DNA of 59,105 nt from Bacteroidaceae bacterium (lineage in GTDB: Bacteria > Bacteroidota > Bacteroidia > Bacteroidales > Bacteroidaceae): NCBI GenBank assembly GCA_017642425.1, contig JAGCPB010000058.1, positions 1-59,105 of the forward strand, in the 5' to 3' direction. Made by a program: the position numbers and the translations under genes. Below the pieces are notes generated by a model, which ran no database searches, had not been told where the DNA came from, and worked only from the letters and a program-made list of their open reading frames with translations. Below are positions 35,645-44,172 of this stretch, one piece after another; within the stretch, counting starts at the first letter, position 1, and every line of letters starts with the position of its first letter.

Positions 35645-36069
35645 GTGCCACCTTTGCAAAAGTGAATATCCATAGTGGAATTTCCAGCCACTGCATAGAT
35701 GCCATATGAACGACCATTGCTGCATTCTGTAAGTGAGTTTTTGTAAACATGAGTATAAAAGCCATATGCCTTCTTTGAATCATTTAACCCATTTCTGACA
35801 CTACTTCGGATGCCCATATTATAATCACCAGATGCCCCTTGCGTTTCTAATTTTGTCAATCTCATGCCGGCATTCTGACTCTCATCATCTGATAATATAT
35901 ACGTAGTTATCTCAGAGTCTCCCGGACTATTAACCGTAAAATTGCTGACAATAGTTGATACATCATCGTACTTGACACCGACATTACCATTGCTTTCAAC
36001 CAGCAACTGGCAAAATGCAGGGTTTGAGATCAATAAACTAGTCAGACAAATAACAATAAGCCTTTTCAT
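35623..36069 (-). pseudogene. 5' remnant of an S74/tail-fibre-type exported protein gene
   Basis: The frame starts with a signal peptide (MKRLIVICLTSLLISNPAFC) and L-L-V-E-S-N-G-N-V-G-V, the usual opening of Bacteroidetes tail-fibre/S74 proteins. It continues to S-Y-G-I-Y-A-V-A-G, which parallels N-Y-G-V-Y-S-V-A-G in the intact protein at 37159-38460. After that the reading passes into C25 peptidase sequence in the wrong frame and stops after 148 residues. The S74 domain and sorting tail are gone. A short secreted product could still be made. Confidence 0.65.
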
Positions 36070-36097
36070 AAATGCAATATTTTAGAGTTGTGTTGAA

Positions 36098-37006
36098 TTA
36101 AAAACTATAGTATTTCTTTCCGTTGCGAATGTAAATACCATTGGCGGGTGGTGAATTCAGTTTATGGCCTTTCAGGTCATAGATGCGGTCATCATATTTG
36201 ATAAGGAAGATGCTCTCTGTATTGGTGGTACTTCCTGCCGATGAGCCCCTGGCAAGGGCGTATCTCATAAACTTTGATTGTGACTCTACTGTCTGGACCT
36301 TGTTGTTGAGATAGATGCTGTACTCCTGTGCATTACAGTTCTCAATTTCAAGTTTGAAGGGCTGGGGATAGAACATCATGGTGGAGTCCTCATAGTTTAT
36401 CTCAAACCACATTAACAAGCACTGGTCTGTAACTATATAGTTGAGATAATTGGGCTGGGCTCCGCTACCGTAGAATGCCCCCTGGGCGGTGAACTTGCCA
36501 TCATCAGTTAGGGTAAACCGGACATCGGTCCATTCAATCTCATTGGTTGGGTTGAGTTGTTTGCGGTCCTTACGGATGCTGCCTTCATCAATAACTGTTA
36601 CATTACAATACTTCATTGAGGAGCCGCCAATGGTTTCAACCCCTACAACATCGTTTCCGCTTCTCAAGGCTGTTACCATTCCGTTTTCATCAATTATTGT
36701 AACTGGGTTATTGGCGAGTCCCCATGATTCAAACCAATTTACTTTGGCATCATTGGGTGTAACGTGCAGTTGGCGGCTTTCGCCAATCTTTAGGATAATA
36801 TTCTGTTCAACCAGTTTGAATTCACCAGCCACCTGTGCGGTATCAGTCTGGTCATCACCATAGTTATAATCCGGATCTTGGGGATTGATGTCCGGAACCA
36901 CCTGCGTGGTGTCACTTACCACCTGTGTGGTGTCTGCAGGTTCAGTTCCATAGGCGGTAAGGCCCATAGTAGCAAGCATTAACGTTAGTGTGGCAAACTT
37001 TTTCAT
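36098..37006 (-). CDS. Exported Big2-type Ig-like protein with short C-terminal sorting-like tail
   Basis: A 302-residue protein with signal peptide (1-20), a low-complexity linker with tandem D-T-T-Q-V-V repeats, and a Big2-like domain at about 66-145 (I-I-L-K-I-G-E-S-R-Q-L, I-D-E-N-G-M-V-T-A-L-R-S-G). A beta-rich middle follows, and the end I-Y-D-L-K-G-H-K-L...G-I-Y-I-R-N-G-K-K is the compact C-terminal motif seen on many Prevotella-like exported proteins. It is the first gene behind promoter and array A. The function is unknown; Big2 domains usually serve adhesion or spacing at the surface. Confidence 0.7.
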   Translation of the reverse strand: MKKFATLTLMLATMGLTAYGTEPADTTQVVSDTTQVVPDINPQDPDYNYGDDQTDTAQVAGEFKLVEQNIILKIGESRQLHVTPNDAKVNWFESWGLANNPVTIIDENGMVTALRSGNDVVGVETIGGSSMKYCNVTVIDEGSIRKDRKQLNPTNEIEWTDVRFTLTDDGKFTAQGAFYGSGAQPNYLNYIVTDQCLLMWFEINYEDSTMMFYPQPFKLEIENCNAQEYSIYLNNKVQTVESQSKFMRYALARGSSAGSTTNTESIFLIKYDDRIYDLKGHKLNSPPANGIYIRNGKKYYSF

Positions 37007-37070
37007 AATCCTGTTCGTTTTTAGTTAGCAACCAGTTCATGACCATTAAACAAATGGCCAAATCCGGAGG

Positions 37071-37105
37071 CAAATATAAACAGCATTAATAATCGTGGGC
37101 AAAAA
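37071..37105 (-). promoter_or_regulatory. Promoter of the 37006-34322 operon
   Basis: On the minus strand TATATTTG (37078-37071) is a perfect -7 element and TTTG about 21 bases upstream (near 37100-37103) is the -33 element. The leader is about 60 bases. Array A abuts the -33 element. Confidence 0.75.
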
Positions 37106-37140
37106 AATGTCGTGACAATTGTGGGACATTTTAGGGACGG
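37106..37140 (-). promoter_or_regulatory. Array A: three 11-bp direct repeats (GTCMC type)
   Basis: On the minus strand GTCCC, GTCCC and GTCAC begin at 37138, 37127 and 37116, exactly 11 bases apart, separated by A/T-rich linkers. The last unit begins 38 bases before the first T of the -7 element. The layout matches arrays B and C. Confidence 0.8.
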
Positions 37141-37158
37141 ATCTTTCACAATGCCATC

Positions 37159-38460
37159 TTATTCCTTTATACGAATCATCCGTTTTGTATCCACAAGCAC
37201 TCCGTCAGTGACCAGAGAATACATGTAGATACCGGGTTCAAGTCCATTGCCATCTACCGGAATTCTGACATCCCCTCTATCCGATATGGTCCGGCATTGG
37301 ATCTGACGTCCATTGTAGTCGTATATGCAGAATAAGGCATCATTGACATTTTGCGGTATGAAACATCTGACAACACATCTTTCACTGAAAGGATTGGGTT
37401 CGTTCTGATATAGTTCAGTTGTCTGGTATGGAGAGCGGCCAGCAATCTTTGTGGTTGATTTCAATGCCTCCAGTTCGGAATAGGCCTTGTCTAATTCTGT
37501 CTTGAGTTCCTGAATGGAGCGTATCAGCAGCGGTATCATCTCAACATAGTTGACAGAAAGGTATCCATCCTGGTTCTCCGATACCAGGTTGGGATATATT
37601 TCCTTGATTTCCTGTCCCGACAGTCCGAAATGCTCTTTCTCAAGAATGCCGGAATCATCATTGTAGTATCCTAAAGGTGTTGAATCCTCTGCACTATTCA
37701 CGTCAAACTGCTTCAGACTGTATCTGAAGACGTTCACTTGCATAAGATTATCCAAACTTCCGCTCTCAAGCTGTGCCATATCATGGTTAAGTCTGGAATC
37801 TGCCAATGTGTTGTATGCCGATGCATAAATTGCATCAGTTGTTTTAATGTCACCATGGAAAAGACCTGCATATCGGCCACTTGTATTGAATCCTTCATCA
37901 TAACTTGATGAACCGTATATTCCGGTTCCACCGTTCGGTCCGGAAAGAACTCCGCTCACACCAAAATTTAAGCCTGGGCTTGCATAACCTGCAACAGAAT
38001 ATACTCCATAATTACGTTCGCTGTCGGGATTGTCAACGATTGCTGACAGATATTTCTGGACAGACTGTCTTGGGGTTGACGGTATGTACTCAAAATAGCC
38101 TACCCACCAGGTTCCGTAAGCATTTATGGAAAGATTGTATGGTTTATAATATGAAAGAGACGATATACAAACGGTAACGCCGGTAGTTTCAATTTTGCAA
38201 TTCTCGCTTATAACCACCAAATCAGTAGAATCACTGGTAATGATTACACTTGTTGCTGTTTTGGCCGGAAACTGTATATACAAGGTATCCTCCTCAAAAT
38301 AAGCTAATGGAGAGTGTGAACTTGTCCTTTCGCCAACCCTTGCACTCCCGTTGCCATTGGTTCCCGTCGGGACACTCTTAACCAACGGGATATATACTTT
38401 TGCACTCATGGCTGTGACCATGAAAAACGCTATGGACAAAAACAATGCTCTCTTGCTCAT
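37159..38460 (-). CDS. Exported DUF3244-like / S74 chaperone-domain / T9SS type A tail protein
   Basis: A 433-residue protein in four parts: signal peptide (1-20), a DUF3244-like beta domain (about 50-125), a tail-fibre-like stretch followed by an S74 endosialidase-chaperone domain (about 215-320, H-F-G-L-S-G-Q-E-I-K-E-I-Y-P-N-L-V), a coiled coil (about 308-336) and a T9SS type A sorting domain (350-433, N-E-P-N-P-F-S, Y-D-Y-N-G-R-Q, L-E-P-G-I-Y-M-Y). The S-D-x-R-x-K motif that holds the self-cleaving Ser and Lys in phage proteins reads A220-D-S-R-L-N225, so self-cleavage should be lost. It is co-transcribed behind the TPR regulator (18-base gap). Confidence 0.82.
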   Translation of the reverse strand: MSKRALFLSIAFFMVTAMSAKVYIPLVKSVPTGTNGNGSARVGERTSSHSPLAYFEEDTLYIQFPAKTATSVIITSDSTDLVVISENCKIETTGVTVCISSLSYYKPYNLSINAYGTWWVGYFEYIPSTPRQSVQKYLSAIVDNPDSERNYGVYSVAGYASPGLNFGVSGVLSGPNGGTGIYGSSSYDEGFNTSGRYAGLFHGDIKTTDAIYASAYNTLADSRLNHDMAQLESGSLDNLMQVNVFRYSLKQFDVNSAEDSTPLGYYNDDSGILEKEHFGLSGQEIKEIYPNLVSENQDGYLSVNYVEMIPLLIRSIQELKTELDKAYSELEALKSTTKIAGRSPYQTTELYQNEPNPFSERCVVRCFIPQNVNDALFCIYDYNGRQIQCRTISDRGDVRIPVDGNGLEPGIYMYSLVTDGVLVDTKRMIRIKE

Positions 38461-38478
38461 ATTGCTGACTATAAACAG

Positions 38479-40089
38479 TTACTTGGATATAAATAATTCA
38501 ATAAAGTCCTTTCCGGATTTTTCAATAAGACGCAATTTGCGTTTGCGGACACCACTCTCAGACAGATTTATAAATGCGGATATGAACCTGTTGTTGAAGT
38601 TCAGGCTTGACAGTATGCAAATCACTATGTCCTCACGCACCAGATTCTCAATCTCTATGTTCATGTCCAGAATGGTGTCTATGAATGATTCCGATATCTG
38701 GTTGATTATAGCGGTGCGTTCATCGGCAGAGAATGAAAGGTCATTGTTCAATAGCTTTGATGAGAGGCAGGAGTGGGCATCGGTATTGCGGAATAACTCC
38801 TTGCATACCTCCAGTTTCTCCTTGTACATCTTAAGGATAGACTCTCTTGAAAGGTTTCTGTCATTGAACGGGGCGTCTAGCATGTGGGCTTTCATAATCT
38901 CTATGCTGTTACTGCGGGCCTGGTCACGCTGGCGTATCTGCATGCGGGCTATACGGTTGCTGCGGTTTGAGAGATAGAGCAGATAAACCATAATGAGGAT
39001 TGCCAGAAGCGAGGTGTTGATTATGATAAGTCTTCTGTTTCTGTATCGTGTCTCGCTGTCTTTCAACATTATTACATGATTGCGTATCACATCCTCTATG
39101 GCAATGTCCTTGCGCATATCATATATAGAGTCAATAAGCTGGTCATGCAGCTGCATGTATCCAAGGGCATCATCCGGATAGCCTTTCATTACGGAGAGTA
39201 CCGCCAGTTTGCCGCTGTTGTCACATACGGTGTAGAGTTCTTCCGGGCATTCCATGGATTTTCCGTAATAGAGATAAGCCGAATCAAACTGCTCTGAATC
39301 AAAGAATATGTCGGCCTTTACGCTATAGCCGATTCCAATCTCCGACGGGTCCTTTAGTTCATAGAGATACCTTTCTATGTAGTACATGGCTTTTGAATAG
39401 TCCTTGTAGCCATGAAGATATATCTTTGCCAGGTTCATGTAACACTGGCGGCTACGCAGGCTTGAAGCATGAGGATCTTTGAGCAACACGTTAAATAGTG
39501 AATCTGCAACCGGATAGTCTGCCTGGTAAAGTGCGTTCAGAGATATGAGATACCTGGCGTTTGATGTAAGAACATTATCGTGAAGCCGCAGGGAGTTCTT
39601 AAGGCAAGCGTTAAGGTTACTTAGAGACAGGTCAAACATCATCTGGTTAAGGTAATGCTGTCCCAGGTTCTGCTCTGTTAGAGCATAGTATCTTACCAAT
39701 GTGTCGGGAAACAGATCCTTAGCCTTTATGTAGGCGCTTACTGCCGAATGGTCATTACCCATATCTGTATATACACAGCCAAGTGAGTACCAGGCCATTG
39801 CCGCATGATAGTCTTTCTTTCCGGCACCGTAATAGGCTGTAGCGGTAAGTATAAGGCTGTCATCCTGAGCTGTTACATAATTCTTGAAATCTGCCTGTGT
39901 CTTAAGAATTGCGTAATATGCCCTGTCTCGCATATTGTCCGGTAAACTGATTGTGGCAAGCATGGAATCGGCAGCTGCCGCATCAGTTTCAAGCAGTTGC
40001 TCCACATACTGTAAATCACGGTATGTGCCCTTATCCCGGCAGGATACGGCAAGCACAAAAATAAGCAGTATCCAAGAAACTTTTCTCAT
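38479..40089 (-). CDS. TPR / transmembrane / HTH regulator
   Basis: A 536-residue protein with N-terminal signal or lipobox (VLAVSC, Cys 17), TPR-like helical pairs over about 25-340, one membrane helix (353-373) and a cytoplasmic C-terminal part whose last 45 residues (V-R-E-D-I-V-I-C-I-L-S-S-L-N-F ... S-E-S-G-V-R-K-R-K-L-R-L-I-E-K-S) look like a LuxR-type helix-turn-helix. The frame is open to 40185, but a promoter at 40117-40124 lies inside it, so I use the MRKVSW start at 40089. Such membrane proteins are typical Bacteroidetes regulators. Its own promoter carries array B and it heads the unit with the S74 protein. Confidence 0.75.
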   Translation of the reverse strand: MRKVSWILLIFVLAVSCRDKGTYRDLQYVEQLLETDAAAADSMLATISLPDNMRDRAYYAILKTQADFKNYVTAQDDSLILTATAYYGAGKKDYHAAMAWYSLGCVYTDMGNDHSAVSAYIKAKDLFPDTLVRYYALTEQNLGQHYLNQMMFDLSLSNLNACLKNSLRLHDNVLTSNARYLISLNALYQADYPVADSLFNVLLKDPHASSLRSRQCYMNLAKIYLHGYKDYSKAMYYIERYLYELKDPSEIGIGYSVKADIFFDSEQFDSAYLYYGKSMECPEELYTVCDNSGKLAVLSVMKGYPDDALGYMQLHDQLIDSIYDMRKDIAIEDVIRNHVIMLKDSETRYRNRRLIIINTSLLAILIMVYLLYLSNRSNRIARMQIRQRDQARSNSIEIMKAHMLDAPFNDRNLSRESILKMYKEKLEVCKELFRNTDAHSCLSSKLLNNDLSFSADERTAIINQISESFIDTILDMNIEIENLVREDIVICILSSLNFNNRFISAFINLSESGVRKRKLRLIEKSGKDFIELFISK

Positions 40090-40116
40090 AAATCTGTATG
40101 GCCAGTTTTTATACAT

Positions 40117-40124
40117 CAAATATA
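40117..40124 (-). promoter_or_regulatory. -7 element for the TPR regulator-S74 unit
   Basis: TATATTTG on the minus strand matches TAnnTTTG; the leader would be about 23 bases. The -33 region is only T-rich, which fits dependence on the adjoining array. Confidence 0.65.
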
Positions 40125-40150
40125 GAAAAGGCTTTTGCGTATTTGGAAAA

Positions 40151-40185
40151 AGCGAGAGGACAATAATGGGACAAAAACGGGACAA
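40151..40185 (-). promoter_or_regulatory. Array B: three 11-bp direct repeats (GTCCC type)
   Basis: On the minus strand GTCCC, GTCCC and GTCCT begin at 40183, 40172 and 40161, exactly 11 bases apart, each preceded by TT and followed by T/A-rich linkers. The last unit begins 37 bases before the -7 element, as in array A. Confidence 0.8.
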
Positions 40186-40224
40186 ATCTTTCCCGCAAAA
40201 GCCAACTTATTGTCAATAAGATTT

Positions 40225-42543
40225 TTATAGATTGCCGTAGGCGGGATAGGTGCAGTCATTGGTCAGGGTGAACTGAGCCTGACAGCGTATTTCTTGTGCC
40301 GATGCGGCAAAGTCTGCCTTGTAGTCACCATGCAGTGTCTGCCAGTTTGCTGAGGCCGGGTTGAAACCTGCCAGGTCATATTCTGACAGTTTGAATTCCA
40401 GTGTCTGGCTCTGACCAGGCTCAAGTAGGGCGGTCTTTCCGTATGCCTTTAGTTCCTTGACCAGTTGGGTGAATCCGCCATATGGAGCCTCAATATAAAT
40501 CTGTACAGCTTCCTTTCCTGCCACAGAGCCGGTATTGGTAACTTTAACAGAGAGGTTAACCACTCCGTCCACAACCTTGGCCTGGGGCTCACTGTATGAG
40601 AATGTGGTGTAGCTAAGTCCGAATCCGAACGGATATGACACCTGTTCAGGATGGCGGTCATAATAGCGGTAACCTATATCCACACGTTCATTATACTCAG
40701 TGAAATCATAGTTGGCCACGGGGGTTGCATCAGGGTTGCCACGGTTTGCGCGTGCCTGGGCCTGGAGCTCACGTGCGTTTACAGGATAGTTTGCGGTTGA
40801 CGGCATATCCATATAGTCAACAACATATGTGTCAACAAGTTTGCCCGATGGATTTACCGCCCCCTTAAGCACATCGGTTACGGCATAACCTGCCTCTTGA
40901 CCGGGCAGTCCTGCCAGCAGAATGGCATCGGGCCGTGACTTCCAGCTGGCGGTCTCTATGGGCGCGCCTATGTTAAGTATCACAACCACCTTCTTGTTTT
41001 TGGAGTGGAATGCATCACATACATCCTTTATCAGTCCTTGCTCGATATCAGTAAGCAGGTAGTCACCTTCATATCCGCGGTCAGCAGATTCACCGCAACT
41101 GCGGCCTATGGTTATTATGGCTATGTCACTTTGAATGGCATCGGCCCGGTACTGGAAAGGTTGACGCACAAGTGACTGCGGTATTACATGGTTGGTCAGA
41201 TTAGTGCGCATAAAGTCATTTGCACTGACCCGCCTGTTGTTCTCCTCAACATATTTGCTGTAGGCCGATGATACAGAAGGCTCCAGTCTGTAACCGGCAG
41301 CTTTGAGACCTTGGTCCAAACCTACGGCATGCTTGTAATTCACGCTACCGCTTCCTGTGCCCACAACGTACATGTCATATGAGCTGACTCCGTACAAGGC
41401 TATTATTTTGCAGTTTTTGCTTAATGGCAAAGCTCCGTTATTCTTAAGCAGCACCATACCTTCTGTGGCGCTGGAGCGTGACACCTGTGCATGAGCCGCC
41501 AGATCCGGATCATTCTGGAATTCATAGCCCTGCATCTTGGGCGAGCGCTCTACAAAGGCAAGAATCTTTTCAACATTGCGGTCTACTGTTTTTTCATCAA
41601 GCGTACCGTTCCGTACGGCATCTATGATAGCCTTAATCTGGTTGGCACTGCCGGGCATGAGCAGGTCATTGCCGGCCTTTACGGTAGCTACGGCATCACG
41701 TCCGCCGCCCCAGTCAGTCATTACCACACCTTCAAATCCCCATTCCTTACGCAGAATACTGTCAATCAGGGTGGCGTTCTCTGGAGCGTATGTGCCGTTC
41801 ACCTTATTATATGATGTCATGACGGCCCAGGGTTGTGATTCACGGACGGCAATCTCAAAACCTTTCAGGTAGAGTTCACGTGCTGTCTGCTGGTCCACCC
41901 GAACATCATTGGCCATACGGTTTGTCTCCTGATTGTTCAGGGCATAATGCTTTATTGTGGCACCCACTCCGTTTGACTGCACTCCACGTACCATTGCGGC
42001 TGCTGTCTTACCCGATATGACAGGGTCTTCTGAATAGTACTCGAATGAGCGTCCCAGCAAGGGATTACGGTGCAGGTTAAGCGCAGGAGCAAGCAGACAG
42101 TCTGCTCCATAACGTTTTACCTCATCACCTATGGCTGCACCTACCTCCTCAACAAGCTGCTGGTTCCAGCTCTGGGCAAGTATTGTGGCTACAGGGAATG
42201 ATGTACAGTAATAGGTCTTTTCATCACCCTGTCTGGTAGGGTTTATTCTCAATCCGCCGGGGCCGTCGGGCAGCATCACAGATGGAATGCCCAGACGCGG
42301 TATGGGATAGGTCTGTCCGGCGCATCCGGGAATAAGGTTTTTGGTGTCCTTAATCTCCCGGGCAATGTCATCACCGTTCCAGGCAGCCACACCCACAAGC
42401 AGGTTTACTTTCTCCTCAAGGGTCATGGCATCTACCACTTTCCTGACAGGAGATTTGCCAAACTCAACCGTGCGGTTGCATGAAAGCAACATAATAACCG
42501 GCAGTATAAGGCATACAGCCGGGACAAACGCTCTCTTTATCAT
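40225..42543 (-). CDS. Glycoside hydrolase family 3 beta-glycosidase, lipoprotein
   Basis: A 772-residue GH3 enzyme with a lipobox (LLSCN, Cys 22). The N-terminal barrel contains K-H-Y-A-L-N-N-Q-E and the nucleophile region G-V-V-M-T-D-W-G-G with D277. The alpha/beta sandwich follows, and the C-terminal Fn3-like domain (V-S-V-K-V-T-N-T-G, about 675-760) completes the usual three-domain form. Beta-glucosidase or beta-xylosidase activity is likely; the sugar cannot be fixed. It sits 14 bases behind cca and shares its transcript, with no SusC/SusD genes beside it. Confidence 0.92.
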   Translation of the reverse strand: MIKRAFVPAVCLILPVIMLLSCNRTVEFGKSPVRKVVDAMTLEEKVNLLVGVAAWNGDDIAREIKDTKNLIPGCAGQTYPIPRLGIPSVMLPDGPGGLRINPTRQGDEKTYYCTSFPVATILAQSWNQQLVEEVGAAIGDEVKRYGADCLLAPALNLHRNPLLGRSFEYYSEDPVISGKTAAAMVRGVQSNGVGATIKHYALNNQETNRMANDVRVDQQTARELYLKGFEIAVRESQPWAVMTSYNKVNGTYAPENATLIDSILRKEWGFEGVVMTDWGGGRDAVATVKAGNDLLMPGSANQIKAIIDAVRNGTLDEKTVDRNVEKILAFVERSPKMQGYEFQNDPDLAAHAQVSRSSATEGMVLLKNNGALPLSKNCKIIALYGVSSYDMYVVGTGSGSVNYKHAVGLDQGLKAAGYRLEPSVSSAYSKYVEENNRRVSANDFMRTNLTNHVIPQSLVRQPFQYRADAIQSDIAIITIGRSCGESADRGYEGDYLLTDIEQGLIKDVCDAFHSKNKKVVVILNIGAPIETASWKSRPDAILLAGLPGQEAGYAVTDVLKGAVNPSGKLVDTYVVDYMDMPSTANYPVNARELQAQARANRGNPDATPVANYDFTEYNERVDIGYRYYDRHPEQVSYPFGFGLSYTTFSYSEPQAKVVDGVVNLSVKVTNTGSVAGKEAVQIYIEAPYGGFTQLVKELKAYGKTALLEPGQSQTLEFKLSEYDLAGFNPASANWQTLHGDYKADFAASAQEIRCQAQFTLTNDCTYPAYGNL

Positions 42544-42557
42544 ATTAAGGTCTGTAT

Positions 42558-44000
42558 TTAAGGTTCTTGTCGTACAGGTTCAAGGCCACGCTTGTGCGCC
42601 TCATTTAGCAGGAAGGCGTATGCGGCGTCATGCTCATTGGGGATAACCCCGTCCAGTATTGCATCCTTTATGGCTGCCTTAAGTTCACCCACAATAGCGG
42701 TAGGCTCCAGCCCGAACACGCGCATTATCTCCACACCATCTACAGGCGGCTGGAAATTGCGTATGCGGTCACGCTCCTCAAGATCCACCATCTTGCGGCG
42801 CACCAGCTTGAAGTTCTCCAGATGGCGATGTTTTTTCTGCTCGTTCTTGGATGTGATATCGGCCTCACACAGGGTCATCAGGTCATCTATGTCATCACCG
42901 GCATCAAACAGCAGTCGGCGCACTGCGGAATCTGTAACCTCATCATCTACAATTGCTATGGGGCGCATGTGCAGTTCAACCATCTTCTGCACATATTTCA
43001 TCTTCTCATTCTTGGGCAGTTTCATGCGCTCAAAGATGGCGGGAATCATCTTCATGCCCACATAGTTGTGGTTATAGAATGTCCAGCCGTGAGCGGGCTC
43101 CCATTTCTTTGTTCGTGGCTTGCCTATGTCATGCAGCAAGGCGGCCCAGCGCAGCCACAGGTCATTGCTGTTACGGGCCACGTTATCCAGTACCTCAAGC
43201 GTATGCAGGAACACGTCCTTATGACCGCGTCCGTTCACGGTCTCTACGCCTTGCAGTGCAGCCAGTTCCGGGAATATCAGTTCCAGCAGGCCGCAACGGT
43301 CCAGGTCTATGAATCCCTTGGACGGTATGGGAGCAAGAATAATCTTGTTGAGTTCCTCTGCTATGCGTTCCTTTGATATTATACCTATACGTTCGCGGTT
43401 TTTCTCAAGAGATGCAAAGGTCTCATCATCAATATAGAAGTTGAGCTGCGTGGCAAACCTTATGCATCGCATCATACGCAGCGGATCATCACTGAATGTA
43501 ATATCGGGATCAAGCGGAGTACGTATTATACGGTCCTGCAGGTCATCAATGCCTCCAAACGGATCAACAAGTTCACCGAACCGGTTCCCGTTAAGGCAGA
43601 TAGCCATTGCGTTTATGGTAAAGTCGCGGCGGTTCTGGTCATCCTCAAGTGTGCCGTCCTCAACAATGGGATTGCGTGACTCACGGTGGTAAGACTCCTT
43701 GCGGGCACCTACAAACTCAACCTCCAGGTCACCCTTCTTGACCTGAGCGGTACCAAAGTTCTTGAACAGGCTCACATGTGCACCGCGGCCCAATGCCTTG
43801 CCGTAAGCCTTAGCCATCTCCAGTCCGCTGCCCACTACGACTACATCAATATCCTTGCTGGGACGCTCCAGGAAAAGGTCGCGCACATATCCGCCTACCA
43901 CATAACACTCCAATCCCAGACTGTCGGCAGTCTGTGACAGCAGCCTGAACTCCTTGCGGTCAAGCAGCCGGGCCAGTTCCTCGTCACTGTATAACTTCAT
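42558..44000 (-). CDS. cca: CCA tRNA nucleotidyltransferase with HD domain
   Basis: Adds or repairs the CCA end of tRNAs, needed here because the encoded tRNA-Met lacks CCA. The 480-residue protein has the nucleotidyltransferase head (V-V-G-G-Y-V-R-D-L-F near 36, metal motif D-I-D-V near 53, R-R-D-F-T-I-N-A-M near 128) and an HD phosphohydrolase-type domain (L-L-H-D-I-G-K-P). The frame also has an ATG at 44009, but this lies in the promoter's -7 element (44007-44014), so the start at 44000 is used; that leaves almost no leader. Confidence 0.93.
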   Translation of the reverse strand: MKLYSDEELARLLDRKEFRLLSQTADSLGLECYVVGGYVRDLFLERPSKDIDVVVVGSGLEMAKAYGKALGRGAHVSLFKNFGTAQVKKGDLEVEFVGARKESYHRESRNPIVEDGTLEDDQNRRDFTINAMAICLNGNRFGELVDPFGGIDDLQDRIIRTPLDPDITFSDDPLRMMRCIRFATQLNFYIDDETFASLEKNRERIGIISKERIAEELNKIILAPIPSKGFIDLDRCGLLELIFPELAALQGVETVNGRGHKDVFLHTLEVLDNVARNSNDLWLRWAALLHDIGKPRTKKWEPAHGWTFYNHNYVGMKMIPAIFERMKLPKNEKMKYVQKMVELHMRPIAIVDDEVTDSAVRRLLFDAGDDIDDLMTLCEADITSKNEQKKHRHLENFKLVRRKMVDLEERDRIRNFQPPVDGVEIMRVFGLEPTAIVGELKAAIKDAILDGVIPNEHDAAYAFLLNEAHKRGLEPVRQEP

Positions 44001-44006
44001 ATGATG

Positions 44007-44014
44007 CAAAGATA
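44007..44014 (-). promoter_or_regulatory. -7 element for cca-GH3, nearly leaderless
   Basis: TATCTTTG on the minus strand ends 6 bases before the ATG at 44000, predicting a start of transcription at or within about two bases of the start codon. The -33 region is T-rich only. Confidence 0.6.
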
Positions 44015-44102
44015 GTGCAAGCCGAGAGGAGAAAAAAGGAGTTTACTCATTTTTTATCCCGAGGCGCAGCCTATCTTCAGACGTAGTTAAAAGATAGTGC
44101 AA
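44008..44102. repeat. Direct repeat of 13 bp spanning the cca promoter
   Basis: AAAGATAGTGCAA occurs at 44008-44020 and again at 44090-44102. The first copy contains the -7 element of cca; the second gives TATCTTTT on the minus strand, a weaker -7 element. The 44001-44326 gap has no gene: it holds this repeat, array C and the promoter of the gene at 44327. Confidence 0.6.
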
Positions 44103-44172
44103 ACATTTCAATTATGCCATTGACTATTATAATAACCACCCAATTGTGTCACAAAACACACATAGGAAAAGT

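Noticed and set aside
37159-38460. Prophage tail-fibre gene
   Set aside because: The S74 domain is phage-like, but no other phage gene is near and the protein has a signal peptide and a T9SS tail.
40090-40185. Longer start for the TPR regulator
   Set aside because: The extension crosses the promoter and repeat array B, and a signal peptide starts at 40089.
40206-40220. Perfect palindrome CTTATTG-T-CAATAAG as terminator
   Set aside because: The centre leaves a one-base loop, too tight for a normal terminator hairpin; it may be a protein site but nothing supports one.
44141-44157. A fourth unit of array C (GTCAC at 44148)
   Set aside because: It is 27 bases from the first unit, out of the 11-base phase.
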